Notes: generated by a model from the letters alone, not told the origin. A stretch of 64,000 nucleotides of DNA from Stappia indica (GCF_020177335.1 NZ_JAIVMG010000006.1:62001-126000); one strand, 5' to 3'. Counted from the stretch's first letter, positions 8,664 through 21,668 are shown. Made by a program: numbers and translations.

Positions 8664-9488
8664 ATGTGTGTTCCGGGATGCCAGGACGTGGTGGCGCGCC
8701 GTCTCAGCCGGCGCGGATTGTTCAAGGGGGTGGCGGGCACGCTCGCCGGCGCCGCTGTCTTCACCGCCTTTCCGCCGCCGCGCGCGGCCCGCGCGGCCAC
8801 TAACGGATTTTCCAGGGTGGTCGACCTGACCCACACCCTCGGGGAAGATTTTCCCACCTTTTTCGGCGTGCCCGGACTGGAGATGGAACGCACCGCCGCC
8901 TTCGATGAGAACGGCTTCAACATGTACAAGTGGCATCTGGTGGAGCACACCGGCACCCATCTCGATGCGCCGATCCATTTCGCCAAGGATGCTCCCGCCG
9001 CCGATGAGATCGCCATCGACCAGTTGGTGGTGCCGCTGGCGGTGCTGGATGTGAAGGAGAAGGCGGCCGCCGATCCGGACTATCAGGTCTCGGTGGAGGA
9101 TCTGAAGGCCTATGAGGCTGCCGTCGGGCCGCTGCCGCAGGGAGGCTGCGTGGCGATGAACTCCGGCTGGGCCGGCAAGGTCGGCGGGGAGGGGTTTCGC
9201 AACGCCGATGGCGACGGGGTGATGCATTTCCCGGGCTTTTCCAAGGAAGCGGCGCTCTACATGATGGAACAGGGCGTGGTCGGCATGGCGGTCGATACCC
9301 TGTCGCTCGACCACGGGGCGTCCAAAACCTTCGATACCCACTACAGCTGGCTGCCGAGCGGGCGCTGGGGGCTGGAGTGCGTTGCCGCGCTCGACGAAGT
9401 TCCGGCCAGCGGGGCGACGCTGGTGGTCGGCGCGCCGAAGATCAAGGGGGCGACCGGCGGGCCGAGCCGGATCATGGCGCTGGTCTGA
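8664..9488 (+). CDS. Cyclase-family hydrolase with Tat signal
   Basis: A 274-residue protein of the cyclase/kynurenine-formamidase-like fold. The metal-binding signature HTGTHLDAPIHF is present near residue 95, together with a later SLDHGASKTFDTH. The N-terminus carries a twin-arginine motif (SRRGLFKG) followed by a hydrophobic, Ala-rich segment ending ARAATN, so export by Tat is likely. A GGGAGG ribosome site precedes the ATG by ~8 nt; the upstream ATG at 8628 lacks one. These enzymes hydrolyse amides or lactone-like substrates, and the actual substrate is not predictable here. It stands alone, divergent from the ABC-F gene. Confidence 0.85.
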   Translation: MCVPGCQDVVARRLSRRGLFKGVAGTLAGAAVFTAFPPPRAARAATNGFSRVVDLTHTLGEDFPTFFGVPGLEMERTAAFDENGFNMYKWHLVEHTGTHLDAPIHFAKDAPAADEIAIDQLVVPLAVLDVKEKAAADPDYQVSVEDLKAYEAAVGPLPQGGCVAMNSGWAGKVGGEGFRNADGDGVMHFPGFSKEAALYMMEQGVVGMAVDTLSLDHGASKTFDTHYSWLPSGRWGLECVAALDEVPASGATLVVGAPKIKGATGGPSRIMALV

Positions 9489-9529
9489 CCCCTGGGGCGG
9501 GCAGCCCCCCGCGCTTGCCCCATCCTCTG

Positions 9530-9650
9530 CGTCCTCCCGGACGCCGCGAAGCGCAGATCCGGGATCGGCGAGGCACGGCGTGTCGGTTCCAGCCCTCTGG
9601 CAAGGTTAGTCTTTTGGCTCTCCGATCCCGGCTCGGGGGCCGGGATGACG
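9530..9650 (-). repeat. Interspersed ~125-bp intergenic repeat, copy B (inverted)
   Basis: On the minus strand it reads GTCATCCCGGCC, then GGGATCGGAGAGCCAAAAG, and ends GGGAGGACGC. This is the same order of blocks as the other copies, but in opposite orientation relative to the upstream gene. Confidence 0.8.
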
Positions 9651-9697
9651 CCCTTCCTTGTGGCAACGACTGGTCTCCTTCGGACCTCGCCCCACCC

Positions 9698-9750
9698 TCC
9701 GCGTCCTCCTGGACGAAGCGTGAGCGCGACCCGGGACCGGAGAGCCACGG
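9698..9750. repeat. Mosaic fragment of the interspersed repeat
   Basis: GCGTCCTCCTGGACG matches the inverted end of the repeat. It is followed by GCGACCCGGGACCGGAGAGCC, which matches the start block in the other orientation. This looks like a deletion- or recombination-derived fragment. Confidence 0.55.
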
Positions 9751-9823
9751 TGTTCCGGATCTTCTCCCGCCGCCAACCGCGCGCTGTTCGGAGGGGGGAA
9801 CGGAAGTCCTTGCCCGGCGAGCA

Positions 9824-9855
9824 ACAAAAAACCCCCGGCGATGGCTCGCCGGGGG
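9824..9855 (-). terminator. glnA rho-independent terminator
   Basis: A perfect 10-bp stem, CCCCCGGCGA (9832-9841) with TCGCCGGGGG (9846-9855), has a TGGC loop. It is followed on the minus strand by a T tract. Confidence 0.9.
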
Positions 9856-9886
9856 CTTGATTGGTCACGCTGGGTAATGGCGTGGA

Positions 9887-11296
9887 TCAGACCGAGAAGT
9901 ACAGGTCGTACTCGACCGGATGCGGGGTCATTTCGTACCGCATGTTCTCTTCCATCTTCAGCTCGATGTAGGAGTCGATCTGGTCGTCGTCCATCACGCC
10001 GCCGGCCTTCAGGAAGTCGCGGTCGGCGTCGAGGGCTTCCAGTGCCTCACGCAGCGAGGCGCAGACGGTCGGAATGTCCTTCAGCTCCTCCGGCGGCAGG
10101 TCGTAGAGGTTCTTGTCCATCGCGTCGCCCGGATGGATCTTGTTCTTGATGCCGTCGAGGCCGGCCATCAGGATGGCCGCGAAGCACAGGTACGGGTTCG
10201 CGGAAGGATCCGGGAACCGCACCTCGACGCGCTTTGCCTTCGGCGAGGAGGTGAAGGGGATGCGGCAGGACGCCGACCGGTTGCGCGAGGAGTAGGCCAG
10301 GAGCACCGGCGCTTCGTAACCCGGGACCAGACGCTTGTAGGAGTTGGTCGAGGGGTTGGTGAAGGCGTTCAGCGCCTTGGCGTGCTTCAGGATGCCGCCG
10401 ATGTAGTAGAGGCAGGTCTCCGACAGGTCGGCATACTGGTTGCCGGCGAAGGTCGGCTTGCCGTCCTTCCAGATCGACAGGTGCACATGCATGCCCGTGC
10501 CGTTGTCGCCGAACACCGGCTTGGGCATGAAGGTTGCGGTCTTGCCATAGGCATGGGCGACCTGATGCACCGCGTACTTGTAGATCTGCATCTTGTCGGC
10601 GTTGCGGGTCAGCGTGTCGAACATGATGCCGAGCTCATGCTGGGCCGCAGCCACCTCGTGGTGGTGCTTCTCGACGGTGACGCCCATTTCCTTGAGCACG
10701 GTCAGCATCTCGGAGCGGATGTCCTGGCAGCTGTCGATCGGCGGAACCGGGAAGTAGCCGCCCTTGGTGCGCGGACGGTGGCCGAGGTTGCCGGTGTCGT
10801 ATTCCGAACCCATGTTCGACGGCAGCTCGGAGGAATCCACCTGGAAGCCGGTGTTGTAGGGGTCGGTGGAGAAGCGCACATCGTCAAAGATGAAGAATTC
10901 GGCTTCCGGACCGACATACACCGTGTCACCGATGCCCAGCGACTTCACATAGGCCTCGGCCTTCTTGGCCGTGGTGCGCGGGTCGCGGTTGTAGGCCTCG
11001 CCGGAAACCGGGTCGATGACGTCGCAGATGATCGACAGGGTCGACTGGGCGAAGAACGGGTCGATGTGTGCGGTCTCGGGATCGAGCACCAGCATCATGT
11101 CGGACTCGTTGATGGCCTTCCAGCCGGCGATGGAGGAGCCGTCGAAAGCGACGCCTTCAGCGAACATGTCCTCGTCCACCAGGCCGGCGTCCATGGTCAC
11201 ATGCTGCATCTTGCCGCGCGGATCGGAGAAGCGAAGGTCAACGAACTTGATGTCCTTGTCCTTGATCTCCTTGAGAACTTCAATGGCGGTCGTCAT
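9887..11296 (-). CDS. glnA: Glutamine synthetase type I
   Basis: GlnA makes glutamine from glutamate, ammonia and ATP and is the entry point of ammonium assimilation. The 469 residues are normal for GSI. Visible features are the N-terminal VKFVDLRF-like [20 protein letters not shown], the ATP/metal region [32 protein letters not shown], and [11 protein letters not shown], which holds the tyrosine that GlnE adenylylates in this subtype. The start is the ATG of MTTAIEVL, with AGGGAA upstream; an earlier ATG adds six residues without family support. It follows glnB in the same direction and is controlled through PII/NtrC, as expected from the upstream sigma-54 element. Confidence 0.97.
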   Translation of the reverse strand: MTTAIEVLKEIKDKDIKFVDLRFSDPRGKMQHVTMDAGLVDEDMFAEGVAFDGSSIAGWKAINESDMMLVLDPETAHIDPFFAQSTLSIICDVIDPVSGEAYNRDPRTTAKKAEAYVKSLGIGDTVYVGPEAEFFIFDDVRFSTDPYNTGFQVDSSELPSNMGSEYDTGNLGHRPRTKGGYFPVPPIDSCQDIRSEMLTVLKEMGVTVEKHHHEVAAAQHELGIMFDTLTRNADKMQIYKYAVHQVAHAYGKTATFMPKPVFGDNGTGMHVHLSIWKDGKPTFAGNQYADLSETCLYYIGGILKHAKALNAFTNPSTNSYKRLVPGYEAPVLLAYSSRNRSASCRIPFTSSPKAKRVEVRFPDPSANPYLCFAAILMAGLDGIKNKIHPGDAMDKNLYDLPPEELKDIPTVCASLREALEALDADRDFLKAGGVMDDDQIDSYIELKMEENMRYEMTPHPVEYDLYFSV

Positions 11297-11484
11297 GGAA
11301 AACTTCCCTGTCATTCGTGGTGGTCACTGGTGCCGCTTCTGGCAAACCGAAAACCGGTCGTCTGCGCCAGACGGCATGAAAGCTCATGGATGAAGCGGTT
11401 TCACGACAGCGGGAAACCGCTCTGGATGTCGAGGAAGGCCGGCGTTCCATGCCGCGGGGCGCCATTCGCCTTCCGGCCGGGAGG
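11297..11484. other. glnB-glnA intergenic region with hairpin
   Basis: A 9-bp perfect stem, AGCGGTTTC (11394-11402) with GAAACCGCT (11413-11421), sits in the 188-nt gap. It has no T tract on the minus strand, so it is more likely a processing or stability element than a terminator. A separate glnA promoter may also be here. Confidence 0.5.
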
Positions 11485-14210
<2,726 letters not shown>

Positions 14211-14311
14211 ATGAAGGGTGGGAGGGACGGCCTCAAGCCCGGATTTTCCTTTGACCCTGTCATATGCGGTGCTATAGAGGCCGCGCCTCGGTTCAAGGCG
14301 CTGCGCAAGTT

Positions 14312-14396
14312 GCGGGCGTGGTGGAACTGGTAGACACGCCAGATTTAGGTTCTGGTGGCGCAAGCCGTGGGGGTTCAAGTCCCTCCGCCCGCACCA
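14312..14396 (+). tRNA. tRNA-Leu (anticodon UAG)
   Basis: This 85-nt class II tRNA has an encoded CCA. The acceptor GCGGGCG (14312-14318) pairs with CGCCCGC (14386-14392). The anticodon stem CCAGA/TCTGG encloses a 7-nt loop with TAG at 14346-14348, and there is a variable arm and a T-loop GGTTCAAGTCC. It lies between nnr and tig. Confidence 0.97.
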
Positions 14397-14491
14397 CGTA
14401 TGGCCTGAACCCGAAGCAGACCCGGTACAGGGCATCATTTTCAAACGAGCTGTCGGAAAGACGTTCTCGATCAAGGACGAAGCACACGACC

Positions 14492-15841
14492 ATGCAGGTA
14501 ACAGAGACCCTGGCCGAGGGGCTGAAACGCGAACTGAAAGTCGTCATTCCGGCGTCTGAGCTTGCAAGCCGCCTCGATACGTATCTTGAAGATCTCAAGG
14601 GCAAGGTTCAGATCAAGGGCTTCCGCCCGGGCAAGGTTCCGTCTGCCCATCTGAAGCGCCTCTACGGGCGCCAGGCAACCGCCGAGTTGCTCAACGAGAT
14701 GATCACCGAGACCACGCGCTCGGCCGTTCAGGAGCGCAACGAGAAGCCTGCGCTCCAGCCGGAAATCGATCTGGCTGACGATGACGCCGAGGCGATTCTC
14801 ACCGGCGGCGCCGATATCGCCTTCACGATGAGCTACGATATCCTGCCGGAATTCGAGATCATCGATTTCAAGACGATCTCGATCGAGCGCCCGGTGGTGG
14901 AGATCGACGATTCGGAAGTCGACGAGCAGATCGCGCAGATCGCCAACAACAACAAGCCGTTCGAGACCAAGGACGGTGCGGCGGAAGATGGCGACCGGGT
15001 GCTGATGAGCTACCTGGGCAAGCTCGATGGCGAGCCCTTCGACGGCGGTGCCGACGAGAACGGCCAGCTGGTGATCGGCTCCAAGCAGTTCATCCCGGGC
15101 TTCGAGGAGCAGCTTGTCGGTCTGAAGGCCGGCGACGAGAAGACCATCGAGGTCAGCTTCCCCGAGGACTATCCGGCGAAGCACCTGGCCGGCAAGCCGG
15201 TGACCTTCGACATCGTCGTCAAGGAAGTGCAGTCGGCCGGTGAGGTGACCATCGATGATGAGTTCGCCAAGGGGCTGGGCCTCGACTCGCTCGACAAGCT
15301 GAAGGAAATCGTCCGCGGCCAGATCGAGAGCCAGTACGGCGCGATGACCCGCCAGAAGATCAAGCGGCAGCTTCTCGACAAGCTCGACGAGCGCTACCAG
15401 TTCGATCTGCCCGAGCGTCTGGTCGCTTCCGAGTTCGACGGCGTGTGGCGCCAGGTCGAGGCGGACATGACGAACGCCGGCAAGTCCTTCGAGGACGAGG
15501 GCTCCTCCGAGGAAGAGACCCGCGCGGAGTACCGCAAGATCGCCGAGCGCCGCGTGCGGCTTGGCCTGGTCCTGTCGGAAGTCGGCGACCAGAACGAGAT
15601 CAAGGTCAGCGACGAGGAAGTGCAGCGCGCGCTGTACGATCGGGTGCGTCAGTTCCCGGGCCAGGAAAAGGAAGTGTTCGAGTTCTACAAGAGCAACCCG
15701 ACCGCTCTGGCCAGCCTCCAGGCTCCGATCTACGAAGAGAAGGTGGTGGACTACATCCTCGAACTTGCCGCGGTGACCGACAAGACCGTGACCAAGGAAG
15801 AGCTGATGGCAGAGGACGAGGAAGAGGGCGCGTCGTCGTAA
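14492..15841 (+). CDS. tig: Trigger factor chaperone and peptidyl-prolyl isomerase
   Basis: A ribosome-bound chaperone that meets nascent chains at the exit tunnel. The N-terminal ribosome-binding domain has the signature GFRPGKVPSAHLKRLYG near residues 44-60. A FKBP-type PPIase domain follows (about 150-240, with GDRVLMSYLGKLDGEPFDGG and FIPGFEEQLVGLKAGD), then an all-helical C-terminal chaperone domain. The 449-residue length is normal. The start is the ATG of MQVTETLAEG, with AAGGA somewhat far (~14 nt) upstream. It is the first gene of the tig-clpP-clpX-lon quality-control cluster and is followed by its own terminator. Confidence 0.96.
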   Translation: MQVTETLAEGLKRELKVVIPASELASRLDTYLEDLKGKVQIKGFRPGKVPSAHLKRLYGRQATAELLNEMITETTRSAVQERNEKPALQPEIDLADDDAEAILTGGADIAFTMSYDILPEFEIIDFKTISIERPVVEIDDSEVDEQIAQIANNNKPFETKDGAAEDGDRVLMSYLGKLDGEPFDGGADENGQLVIGSKQFIPGFEEQLVGLKAGDEKTIEVSFPEDYPAKHLAGKPVTFDIVVKEVQSAGEVTIDDEFAKGLGLDSLDKLKEIVRGQIESQYGAMTRQKIKRQLLDKLDERYQFDLPERLVASEFDGVWRQVEADMTNAGKSFEDEGSSEEETRAEYRKIAERRVRLGLVLSEVGDQNEIKVSDEEVQRALYDRVRQFPGQEKEVFEFYKSNPTALASLQAPIYEEKVVDYILELAAVTDKTVTKEELMAEDEEEGASS

Positions 15842-15901
15842 TCGGCGGCACGCACTTTTAACCCTTGCCTGTGTGCAACTAGCACCTACCTTTCGAAATG
15901 A

Positions 15902-15935
15902 AGCGACATCCCCTATGTATGGGTGTCGCTTTTTT
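15902..15935 (+). terminator. tig rho-independent terminator
   Basis: AGCGACATCCC (15902-15912) pairs with GGGTGTCGCT (15921-15930), including one wobble, and is followed by TTTTTT. This separates tig from clpP transcription. Confidence 0.85.
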
Positions 15936-16042
15936 CGACTCAAGAAGACCGAGGCCGAGACCGTCCCTCCCGAAGGCCTGCCGACCCGCTGACACGATGC
16001 GGTTCTCAGGCAGGGGGCGTTCCTCCAAAACATGGACGAGGC

Positions 16043-16687
16043 ATGAAGGATCCAGTTGATTTCGCCATGAGTTCACTCGTTCCGATGGTCGTCGAACAGA
16101 CGAACCGGGGTGAACGCGCATACGATATCTATTCGCGGCTGCTCAAGGAGCGGATCATTTTCCTGACCGGCCCGGTAGAGGACCATCTGGCGACGCTGGT
16201 CTGCGCCCAGCTTCTTTATCTGGAAGCGGAAAATCCGACCAAGGAAATCGCGATCTACATCAATTCTCCGGGTGGTCTGGTGACCTCGGGCCTGGCGATT
16301 TACGACACGATGCAGTTCATTCGGCCGGCCGTGTCGACCCTGTGCATCGGTCAGGCCGCGTCGATGGGCTCGCTGCTTCTGGCGGCTGGCGCCAAGGGGA
16401 TGCGGTTCTCGCTGCCGAATGCGCGGGTGATGGTGCATCAGCCCTCCGGCGGCTTCCGCGGCCAGGCGGCGGATATCATGCTGCATGCTCAGGAAATCCT
16501 GAAGATGAAGCAGCGCCTGAACGAGATCTACGTCACCCACACCGGGCAGTCGCTCGATGCGGTTGAGGAAGCGCTCGATCGCGACAACTTCATGTCGGCG
16601 GAGACGGCCAAGGCCTTCGGCATCGTCGATGAAGTGATTGTCGATCGCGCGGCGGTGCTTGGCGGTACCGAGGAAACGTCTAAATAA
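16043..16687 (+). CDS. clpP: ATP-dependent Clp protease proteolytic subunit
   Basis: A 214-residue serine protease that forms the tetradecameric chamber fed by ClpX or ClpA. The nucleophile lies in [16 protein letters not shown] and the catalytic histidine in [11 protein letters not shown]; the aspartate is in the later [10 protein letters not shown] region. The N-terminal [20 protein letters not shown] is the conserved processing and axial-loop region. The ATG at 16043 is used; its ribosome site is weak. clpX lies 224 nt downstream on the same strand, with no intervening terminator seen. Confidence 0.97.
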   Translation: MKDPVDFAMSSLVPMVVEQTNRGERAYDIYSRLLKERIIFLTGPVEDHLATLVCAQLLYLEAENPTKEIAIYINSPGGLVTSGLAIYDTMQFIRPAVSTLCIGQAASMGSLLLAAGAKGMRFSLPNARVMVHQPSGGFRGQAADIMLHAQEILKMKQRLNEIYVTHTGQSLDAVEEALDRDNFMSAETAKAFGIVDEVIVDRAAVLGGTEETSK

Positions 16688-16911
16688 CCTATGAATGGCG
16701 AGGTTTTCGCCGTTCAGCGGGACTTGGGCGATCCGTCGCCATGCCCCTGCCTTAAACGAATATTGATTTTTGAGGTGGAAGCATGGTGAGATTCCGGGAC
16801 ACTGACCGGTGGGTGGTGTGCCCGGAGCCCGGAGGAAGACGCGCCGCGCGCTTCTTTCACCAATAAACACCGGGGGGACAAGGTCCTTCCGAACCACGCG
16901 GGGTTTACCTG

Positions 16912-18177
16912 ATGACTAAGGCCAGCGGCGGCGATTCGAAAAACACGCTCTATTGCTCCTTCTGCGGCAAGAGCCAGCATGAAGTGCGCAAACTGATCGC
17001 CGGCCCGACCGTCTTTATCTGCGATGAATGCGTTGAGCTGTGCATGGACATCATCCGCGAGGAAAACAAATCCTCGCTGGTCAAGTCTCGTGACGGCATC
17101 CCGACGCCGCAGGAAATCCGCAATGTTCTCGATGACTATGTGATCGGCCAGAACAGCGCGAAGAAGGTACTGTCGGTCGCGGTCCACAATCACTACAAGC
17201 GCCTGAACCACGCGTCGAAGAACAACGATGTGGAACTGGCCAAGTCGAACATCCTGCTCGTCGGTCCGACCGGTTGCGGCAAGACGTTGCTGGCACAGAC
17301 GCTGGCGCGCATCCTCGATGTGCCCTTCACCATGGCCGATGCGACGACGCTCACCGAAGCCGGTTATGTCGGTGAGGATGTGGAGAACATCATCCTCAAG
17401 CTGCTGCAGTCGGCCGACTACAATGTGGAGCGGGCGCAGCGCGGCATCGTCTACATCGACGAGGTCGACAAGATCAGCCGCAAGGCGGACAACCCCTCGA
17501 TCACCCGCGATGTATCGGGCGAGGGCGTTCAGCAGGCGCTGCTGAAGATCATGGAAGGCACGGTCGCCAGCGTGCCGCCGCAGGGCGGGCGCAAGCATCC
17601 GCAGCAGGAGTTCCTGCAGGTGGACACGACCAACATCCTGTTCATCTGCGGTGGGGCGTTCGCGGGTCTGGAGAAGATCATTTCCGAGCGCGGGCGCAAG
17701 ACCTCGATCGGCTTCAAGGCCAATGTGGAGGCGCCTGAAGACCGGCGTGCGGGCGAGCTGTTCGGCGAGCTGGAGCCGGAGGATCTGCTGAAATTCGGCC
17801 TGATTCCGGAATTCGTCGGCCGTTTGCCCGTGATCGCCACCCTGATCGACCTTGATGAGGAAGCGCTGGTGCAGATCCTGACCGAGCCGAAGAACGCGCT
17901 GGTCAAGCAGTACCAGCGGCTGTTCGAGATGGAAAACGTCGAGCTGACCTACCACGAGGAAGCCTTGAAGGCGATCGCCCGCAAGGCGATCGAGCGCAAG
18001 ACCGGTGCACGCGGTCTGCGGTCGATCCTGGAGGCGATCCTGCTCGACACCATGTACGAGCTGCCGGGGCTGAAGGGTGTCAAGGAGGTGGTGATCTCCG
18101 CCGAGGTGGTCACCGGCGAGGCGCGTCCGCTGTACATCTACGAGGATCGGGCGGAAAACTCGGCCACCAGCGCCTGA
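16912..18177 (+). CDS. clpX: ATP-dependent Clp protease ATP-binding subunit ClpX
   Basis: A 421-residue AAA+ unfoldase that delivers substrates to ClpP. The N-terminal zinc-binding domain is visible as [10 protein letters not shown] plus [10 protein letters not shown] (four cysteines). Walker A is [13 protein letters not shown], Walker B is [10 protein letters not shown], and sensor/pore motifs [10 protein letters not shown] and [10 protein letters not shown] follow. In alphaproteobacteria ClpXP also drives cell-cycle proteolysis, for example of CtrA. The clpP-clpX-lon order is conserved. The gene is followed by a strong terminator. Confidence 0.98.
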   Translation: MTKASGGDSKNTLYCSFCGKSQHEVRKLIAGPTVFICDECVELCMDIIREENKSSLVKSRDGIPTPQEIRNVLDDYVIGQNSAKKVLSVAVHNHYKRLNHASKNNDVELAKSNILLVGPTGCGKTLLAQTLARILDVPFTMADATTLTEAGYVGEDVENIILKLLQSADYNVERAQRGIVYIDEVDKISRKADNPSITRDVSGEGVQQALLKIMEGTVASVPPQGGRKHPQQEFLQVDTTNILFICGGAFAGLEKIISERGRKTSIGFKANVEAPEDRRAGELFGELEPEDLLKFGLIPEFVGRLPVIATLIDLDEEALVQILTEPKNALVKQYQRLFEMENVELTYHEEALKAIARKAIERKTGARGLRSILEAILLDTMYELPGLKGVKEVVISAEVVTGEARPLYIYEDRAENSATSA

Positions 18178-18228
18178 AACTGATCGCCGCGCGGCCTCCT
18201 GCCGCGTGCCGCGCAATCTGACAATCGG

Positions 18229-18264
18229 CGGCCCCGGTCCTTGCCAAGGATCGGGGCCGTTTTG
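18229..18264 (+). terminator. clpX rho-independent terminator
   Basis: CGGCCCCGGTCCTTG (18229-18243) pairs with CCAAGGATCGGGGCCG (18244-18259) in a long stem and is followed by TTTT. Confidence 0.85.
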
Positions 18265-18430
18265 CGTTGGGGCGAGGGGCGGCCTTCTGCGGACGCCAGG
18301 GCGGTGCGGGGGGCGGGGAACGGCCGGCGGATTTCCACCGATTGCTTGTGCGAAAGCGTTGTTTTTACGCGAATCAGCGGCTTTTCCGCTTAATGTTGAG
18401 AGCAAAGTTCCGGTTGGTCTGGCCCCTTGC

Positions 18431-18460
18431 CTTGACACTGCCCGGGGTGGGAGCCACCTA
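18431..18460 (+). promoter_or_regulatory. Possible heat-shock (RpoH-type) promoter of lon
   Basis: CTTGAC at 18431-18436 followed after ~17 nt by CCACCTA (18454-18460) loosely resembles alphaproteobacterial RpoH promoters. Lon is commonly heat induced. The match of the -10 part is weak. Confidence 0.3.
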
Positions 18461-18631
18461 ATGAGGCAACAGGCAGCGGGGCGGATGCCATCCGTGCCCA
18501 TTCGGGGCGGTGGTGACCGGCCAGGTGGTGTGATCGGTGTGTGCCGTTTCGATCCATCGCCGCTGCCGCCAATGCGCCCGTCCGTATCCGCCACTTGATG
18601 GGGCGGCGGGTTCGCAAGGAAAGGACGATCT

Positions 18632-21067
18632 ATGACTGAGTTCGAAACGCGGCCCATGGGCGAGGGAGACGGCGAGGGCACGCTGTACCCGGTTCTGCCG
18701 CTGCGGGATATCGTCGTGTTCCCGCACATGATCGTGCCCCTGTTCGTTGGCCGTGAGAAGTCCATTCGCGCCCTTGAGGAGGTGATGAGTGCGGACAAGC
18801 AGATCCTGCTTGCCACGCAGGTCAACGCCTCTGACGATGAGCCCGCGCCGGAGGACATCTACAAGGTCGGGACGCTGGCGACCGTTCTCCAGCTGCTGAA
18901 ACTGCCGGACAACACCGTCAAGGTGCTGGTCGAGGGCGGCGCGCGTGCGTCGATCTCCGACTACACGGAGCGCAGCGACCTGTTCGAGGCCCGCGCGGTG
19001 GTGCTGGAAGAGGAAGAGGCCGACACCGTCGAGGTGGAGGCCCTGTCGCGTTCGGTGGTCTCGGAGTTCGAGAATTACGTCAAGCTGAACAAGAAGGTCT
19101 CGCCGGAGGTGCTGGGCGCCATCGGGCAGATCGACGACAACTCGAAGCTGGCGGACACCATCGCCTCGCATCTGGCGGTCAAGATTCCGGAAAAGCAGGA
19201 GATCCTGGGGATCACCTCCGTCGCGGCGCGGCTGGAGCGGGTGCTGGGCCTGATGGAGAGCGAGATTTCCGTTCTCCAGGTGGAAAAGCGCATCCGCTCG
19301 CGGGTCAAGCGGCAGATGGAGAAGACCCAGCGCGAGTATTATCTCAACGAGCAGATGAAGGCGATCCAGAAGGAACTCGGCGACGGCGAGGATGGCCGCG
19401 ACGAGGTTGCCGAGCTTGAAGAGCGGATCACCAAGACCAAGCTGTCGAAGGAAGCGCGCGAAAAGGCCACGGCGGAGCTCAGGAAGCTCAAGCAGATGAG
19501 CCCGATGTCCGCCGAGGCGACGGTGGTGCGCAACTATCTCGACTGGCTCCTGGGTATTCCCTGGGGCAAGCGGGGCAAGGTCAAGCATGACCTGAAGCAT
19601 GCGCAGAGCGTGCTCGACACCGACCACTATGGCCTGGAGAAGGTCAAGGAGCGCATCGTCGAGTATCTGGCGGTGCAGAAGCGGGCGAACAAGCTGAAGG
19701 GGCCGATCCTGTGCCTCGTCGGTCCTCCGGGCGTCGGCAAGACCTCGTTGGGCAAATCGATCGCCAAGGCGACGGGCCGTGAGTTCGTGCGCATGTCGCT
19801 GGGCGGCGTGCGGGACGAGGCGGAGATCCGTGGTCACCGGCGCACCTACATCGGCTCGATGCCCGGCAAGGTCATCCAGTCGATGAAGAAGGCGAAGAAG
19901 TCCAACCCGCTGTTCCTGTTCGACGAGATCGACAAGATGGGCATGGACTTCCGGGGCGATCCGTCCTCGGCGCTGCTTGAGGTGCTGGATCCGGAGCAGA
20001 ACAGCTCGTTCATGGATCACTATCTGGAGGTCGAATACGACCTGTCCGATGTGATGTTCGTGACCACGGCCAACACGCTCAACATCCCCGCGCCGCTGAT
20101 GGACCGGATGGAGATCATCCGCATCGCCGGCTACACCGAGGATGAGAAGGTCGAGATCGCGCGCCGGCACCTGCTGCCGAAGGCGGAGAAGGACCATGGC
20201 CTGAAGGCCGGCGAGTTCGAGGTGGGCGACGCGGCGCTGCGCATGGTGATCCGGCGTTACACCCGCGAGGCGGGCGTGCGTAACCTTGAGCGGGAGCTGG
20301 CGACCCTCGCCCGCAAGGCGGTCAAGGACATCCTGATGAACGACAAGGAGGCCATCGTCGTCGATGAGGCGGTTGTCGAGGAGTTCCTCGGGGTGCCGCG
20401 CTACCGGTATGGCGAGGCCGAACTGGAGGATCAGGTCGGTGTCGTCACCGGGTTGGCCTGGACCGAGGTGGGCGGCGAGCTGCTGACCATCGAAGGGGTG
20501 ATGATGCCCGGCAAGGGCAAGATGACCGTCACCGGCAACCTGCGCGACGTGATGAAGGAATCGATTTCGGCGGCGGCGTCCTATGTGCGCTCGCGGGCGG
20601 TCGATTTCGGCATCGAGCCGCCGCTGTTCGACCGGCGCGATATCCACGTGCACGTGCCGGAGGGCGCGACGCCCAAGGACGGACCGTCGGCGGGCATCGC
20701 CATGGCGACGGCGGTGATTTCGGCCATGACCGGCATTCCGGTGCGCCGCCACGTGGCGATGACCGGCGAGATCACCCTGCGTGGCCGGGTGTTGCCGATC
20801 GGCGGGCTGAAGGAGAAGCTGCTGGCCGCGCTGCGGGGCGGGATCAAGACCGTTCTCATTCCGGAAGACAACGCCAAGGACCTGGCGGATATTCCGGATA
20901 ACGTGAAGAACGACCTCGACATCATCCCGGTTTCGCGGATGGAGGATGTCCTGAAGACCGCGCTCCTGCGTCAGCCCGAGCCGATCGAATGGGACGAGGC
21001 GGCGGCCGATGCGGCCCGCAAGGCCGTGGTTTCGGACGAGGATGGGCCGAACGTCCTGGCCCATTGA
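18632..21067 (+). CDS. lon: ATP-dependent protease Lon
   Basis: A cytosolic AAA+ serine protease of 811 residues that degrades misfolded and regulatory proteins. The N-terminal substrate-binding domain starts at [20 protein letters not shown]. Walker A is [15 protein letters not shown] and Walker B is [11 protein letters not shown]. The Ser-Lys dyad lies in the C-terminal protease domain, within [15 protein letters not shown] and [17 protein letters not shown]. The length matches LonA. An AAGGA ribosome site precedes the ATG. In alphaproteobacteria Lon also degrades CcrM and DnaA. A hairpin terminator follows. Confidence 0.98.
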   Translation: MTEFETRPMGEGDGEGTLYPVLPLRDIVVFPHMIVPLFVGREKSIRALEEVMSADKQILLATQVNASDDEPAPEDIYKVGTLATVLQLLKLPDNTVKVLVEGGARASISDYTERSDLFEARAVVLEEEEADTVEVEALSRSVVSEFENYVKLNKKVSPEVLGAIGQIDDNSKLADTIASHLAVKIPEKQEILGITSVAARLERVLGLMESEISVLQVEKRIRSRVKRQMEKTQREYYLNEQMKAIQKELGDGEDGRDEVAELEERITKTKLSKEAREKATAELRKLKQMSPMSAEATVVRNYLDWLLGIPWGKRGKVKHDLKHAQSVLDTDHYGLEKVKERIVEYLAVQKRANKLKGPILCLVGPPGVGKTSLGKSIAKATGREFVRMSLGGVRDEAEIRGHRRTYIGSMPGKVIQSMKKAKKSNPLFLFDEIDKMGMDFRGDPSSALLEVLDPEQNSSFMDHYLEVEYDLSDVMFVTTANTLNIPAPLMDRMEIIRIAGYTEDEKVEIARRHLLPKAEKDHGLKAGEFEVGDAALRMVIRRYTREAGVRNLERELATLARKAVKDILMNDKEAIVVDEAVVEEFLGVPRYRYGEAELEDQVGVVTGLAWTEVGGELLTIEGVMMPGKGKMTVTGNLRDVMKESISAAASYVRSRAVDFGIEPPLFDRRDIHVHVPEGATPKDGPSAGIAMATAVISAMTGIPVRRHVAMTGEITLRGRVLPIGGLKEKLLAALRGGIKTVLIPEDNAKDLADIPDNVKNDLDIIPVSRMEDVLKTALLRQPEPIEWDEAAADAARKAVVSDEDGPNVLAH

Positions 21068-21091
21068 GCCAACGGCTTTCCACAGAAATGG

Positions 21092-21123
21092 GGGCTCCGG
21101 TGCCAGCCGGGGCCCTTTCTTTT
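21092..21123 (+). terminator. lon rho-independent terminator
   Basis: GGGCTCCGG (21092-21100) pairs with CCGGGGCCC (21107-21115) with one wobble and is followed by TTTCTTTT. Confidence 0.75.
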
Positions 21124-21252
21124 GCCAAAATGACGGAAAAATCGCGGAATTCCGCCACTTTCAGCTTGCCAAGGCCGGGAAATCGCAAGAGTGTCCTGCC
21201 CCGAGGCCTGTCACGAATCGACGGGCTTGCTGTTTCCAGGAAAGGGACTGCC

Positions 21253-21528
21253 ATGAACAAGAATGATCTGATCGCTGCGGTCGCGGACAAGACCGGTCTC
21301 ACCAAGGCGCAGGCCGGTGAAGCTGTTGACGCTGCTCTCGAAGCCGTCACCAACACCCTGAAGAGCGGCGACGAAGTCCGGATCATCGGCTTCGGCAACT
21401 TCAGCGTTTCCGAGCGCGCTGCCTCCGAGGGCCGCAACCCGCGCACCGGCGAGACGATCCAGATCCCGGCGTCGAAGACGCCGAAGTTCAAGGCCGGCAA
21501 GGGCCTGAAGGACGCAGTCAACGCCTGA
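21253..21528 (+). CDS. hupB: DNA-binding protein HU
   Basis: A 91-residue histone-like protein that bends and packages DNA. It begins MNKNDLIAAVADKTGLTKAQ, carries the HU core VRIIGFGNFSVSERAA and the beta-arm GRNPRTGETIQIPASKTPKF, and ends GKGLKDAVNA. The ATG is preceded by AGGAAAGGG. Placement right after lon is standard in proteobacteria. A 12-bp perfect palindrome, GCGGAATTCCGC (21144-21155), lies in its upstream region. A strong terminator follows the gene. Confidence 0.97.
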   Translation: MNKNDLIAAVADKTGLTKAQAGEAVDAALEAVTNTLKSGDEVRIIGFGNFSVSERAASEGRNPRTGETIQIPASKTPKFKAGKGLKDAVNA

Positions 21529-21631
21529 TCAGGCAGAAGGCTCCTGGAAGCTCCCGCATTCTGGCTGCAGAATGCGGGCGCGCCAGGCGGACGGCTCCCC
21601 GGGAACCCGGGACGAGTGGTCCGGCCCATCA

Positions 21632-21668
21632 AAAAGACCCCGGTGGCGTTCGGCCATGGGGTCTTTTT
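21632..21668. terminator. hupB terminator, bidirectional in form
   Basis: AAAAGACCCC (21632-21641) pairs with GGGGTCTTTT (21658-21667) around a 16-nt loop, and T7 follows on the plus strand. The A run before the stem would serve the other strand. Confidence 0.85.

Larger units (their letters stand above)
9489..9886. other. Intergenic stretch between the cyclase gene and glnA
   Basis: It holds an inverted copy of the interspersed repeat, a mosaic fragment of the same repeat, and the glnA terminator. No gene is supported. Confidence 0.7.
18178..18631. other. clpX-lon intergenic region
   Basis: A 454-bp gap holding the clpX terminator near its start and the lon promoter near its end. No open frame in it has coding character. 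Confidence 0.6.

Noticed and set aside
8540..9016. Upstream extension of the ABC-F reading frame
   Set aside because: The extra 159 codons lie opposite the start of the cyclase gene and have no ABC-F character; homologues start at MLQITDL.
18458..21064. 868-codon minus-strand frame opposite lon
   Set aside because: Antisense shadow of lon; its composition (Arg, His, Leu, Asp) is typical of such shadows and no motif is present.
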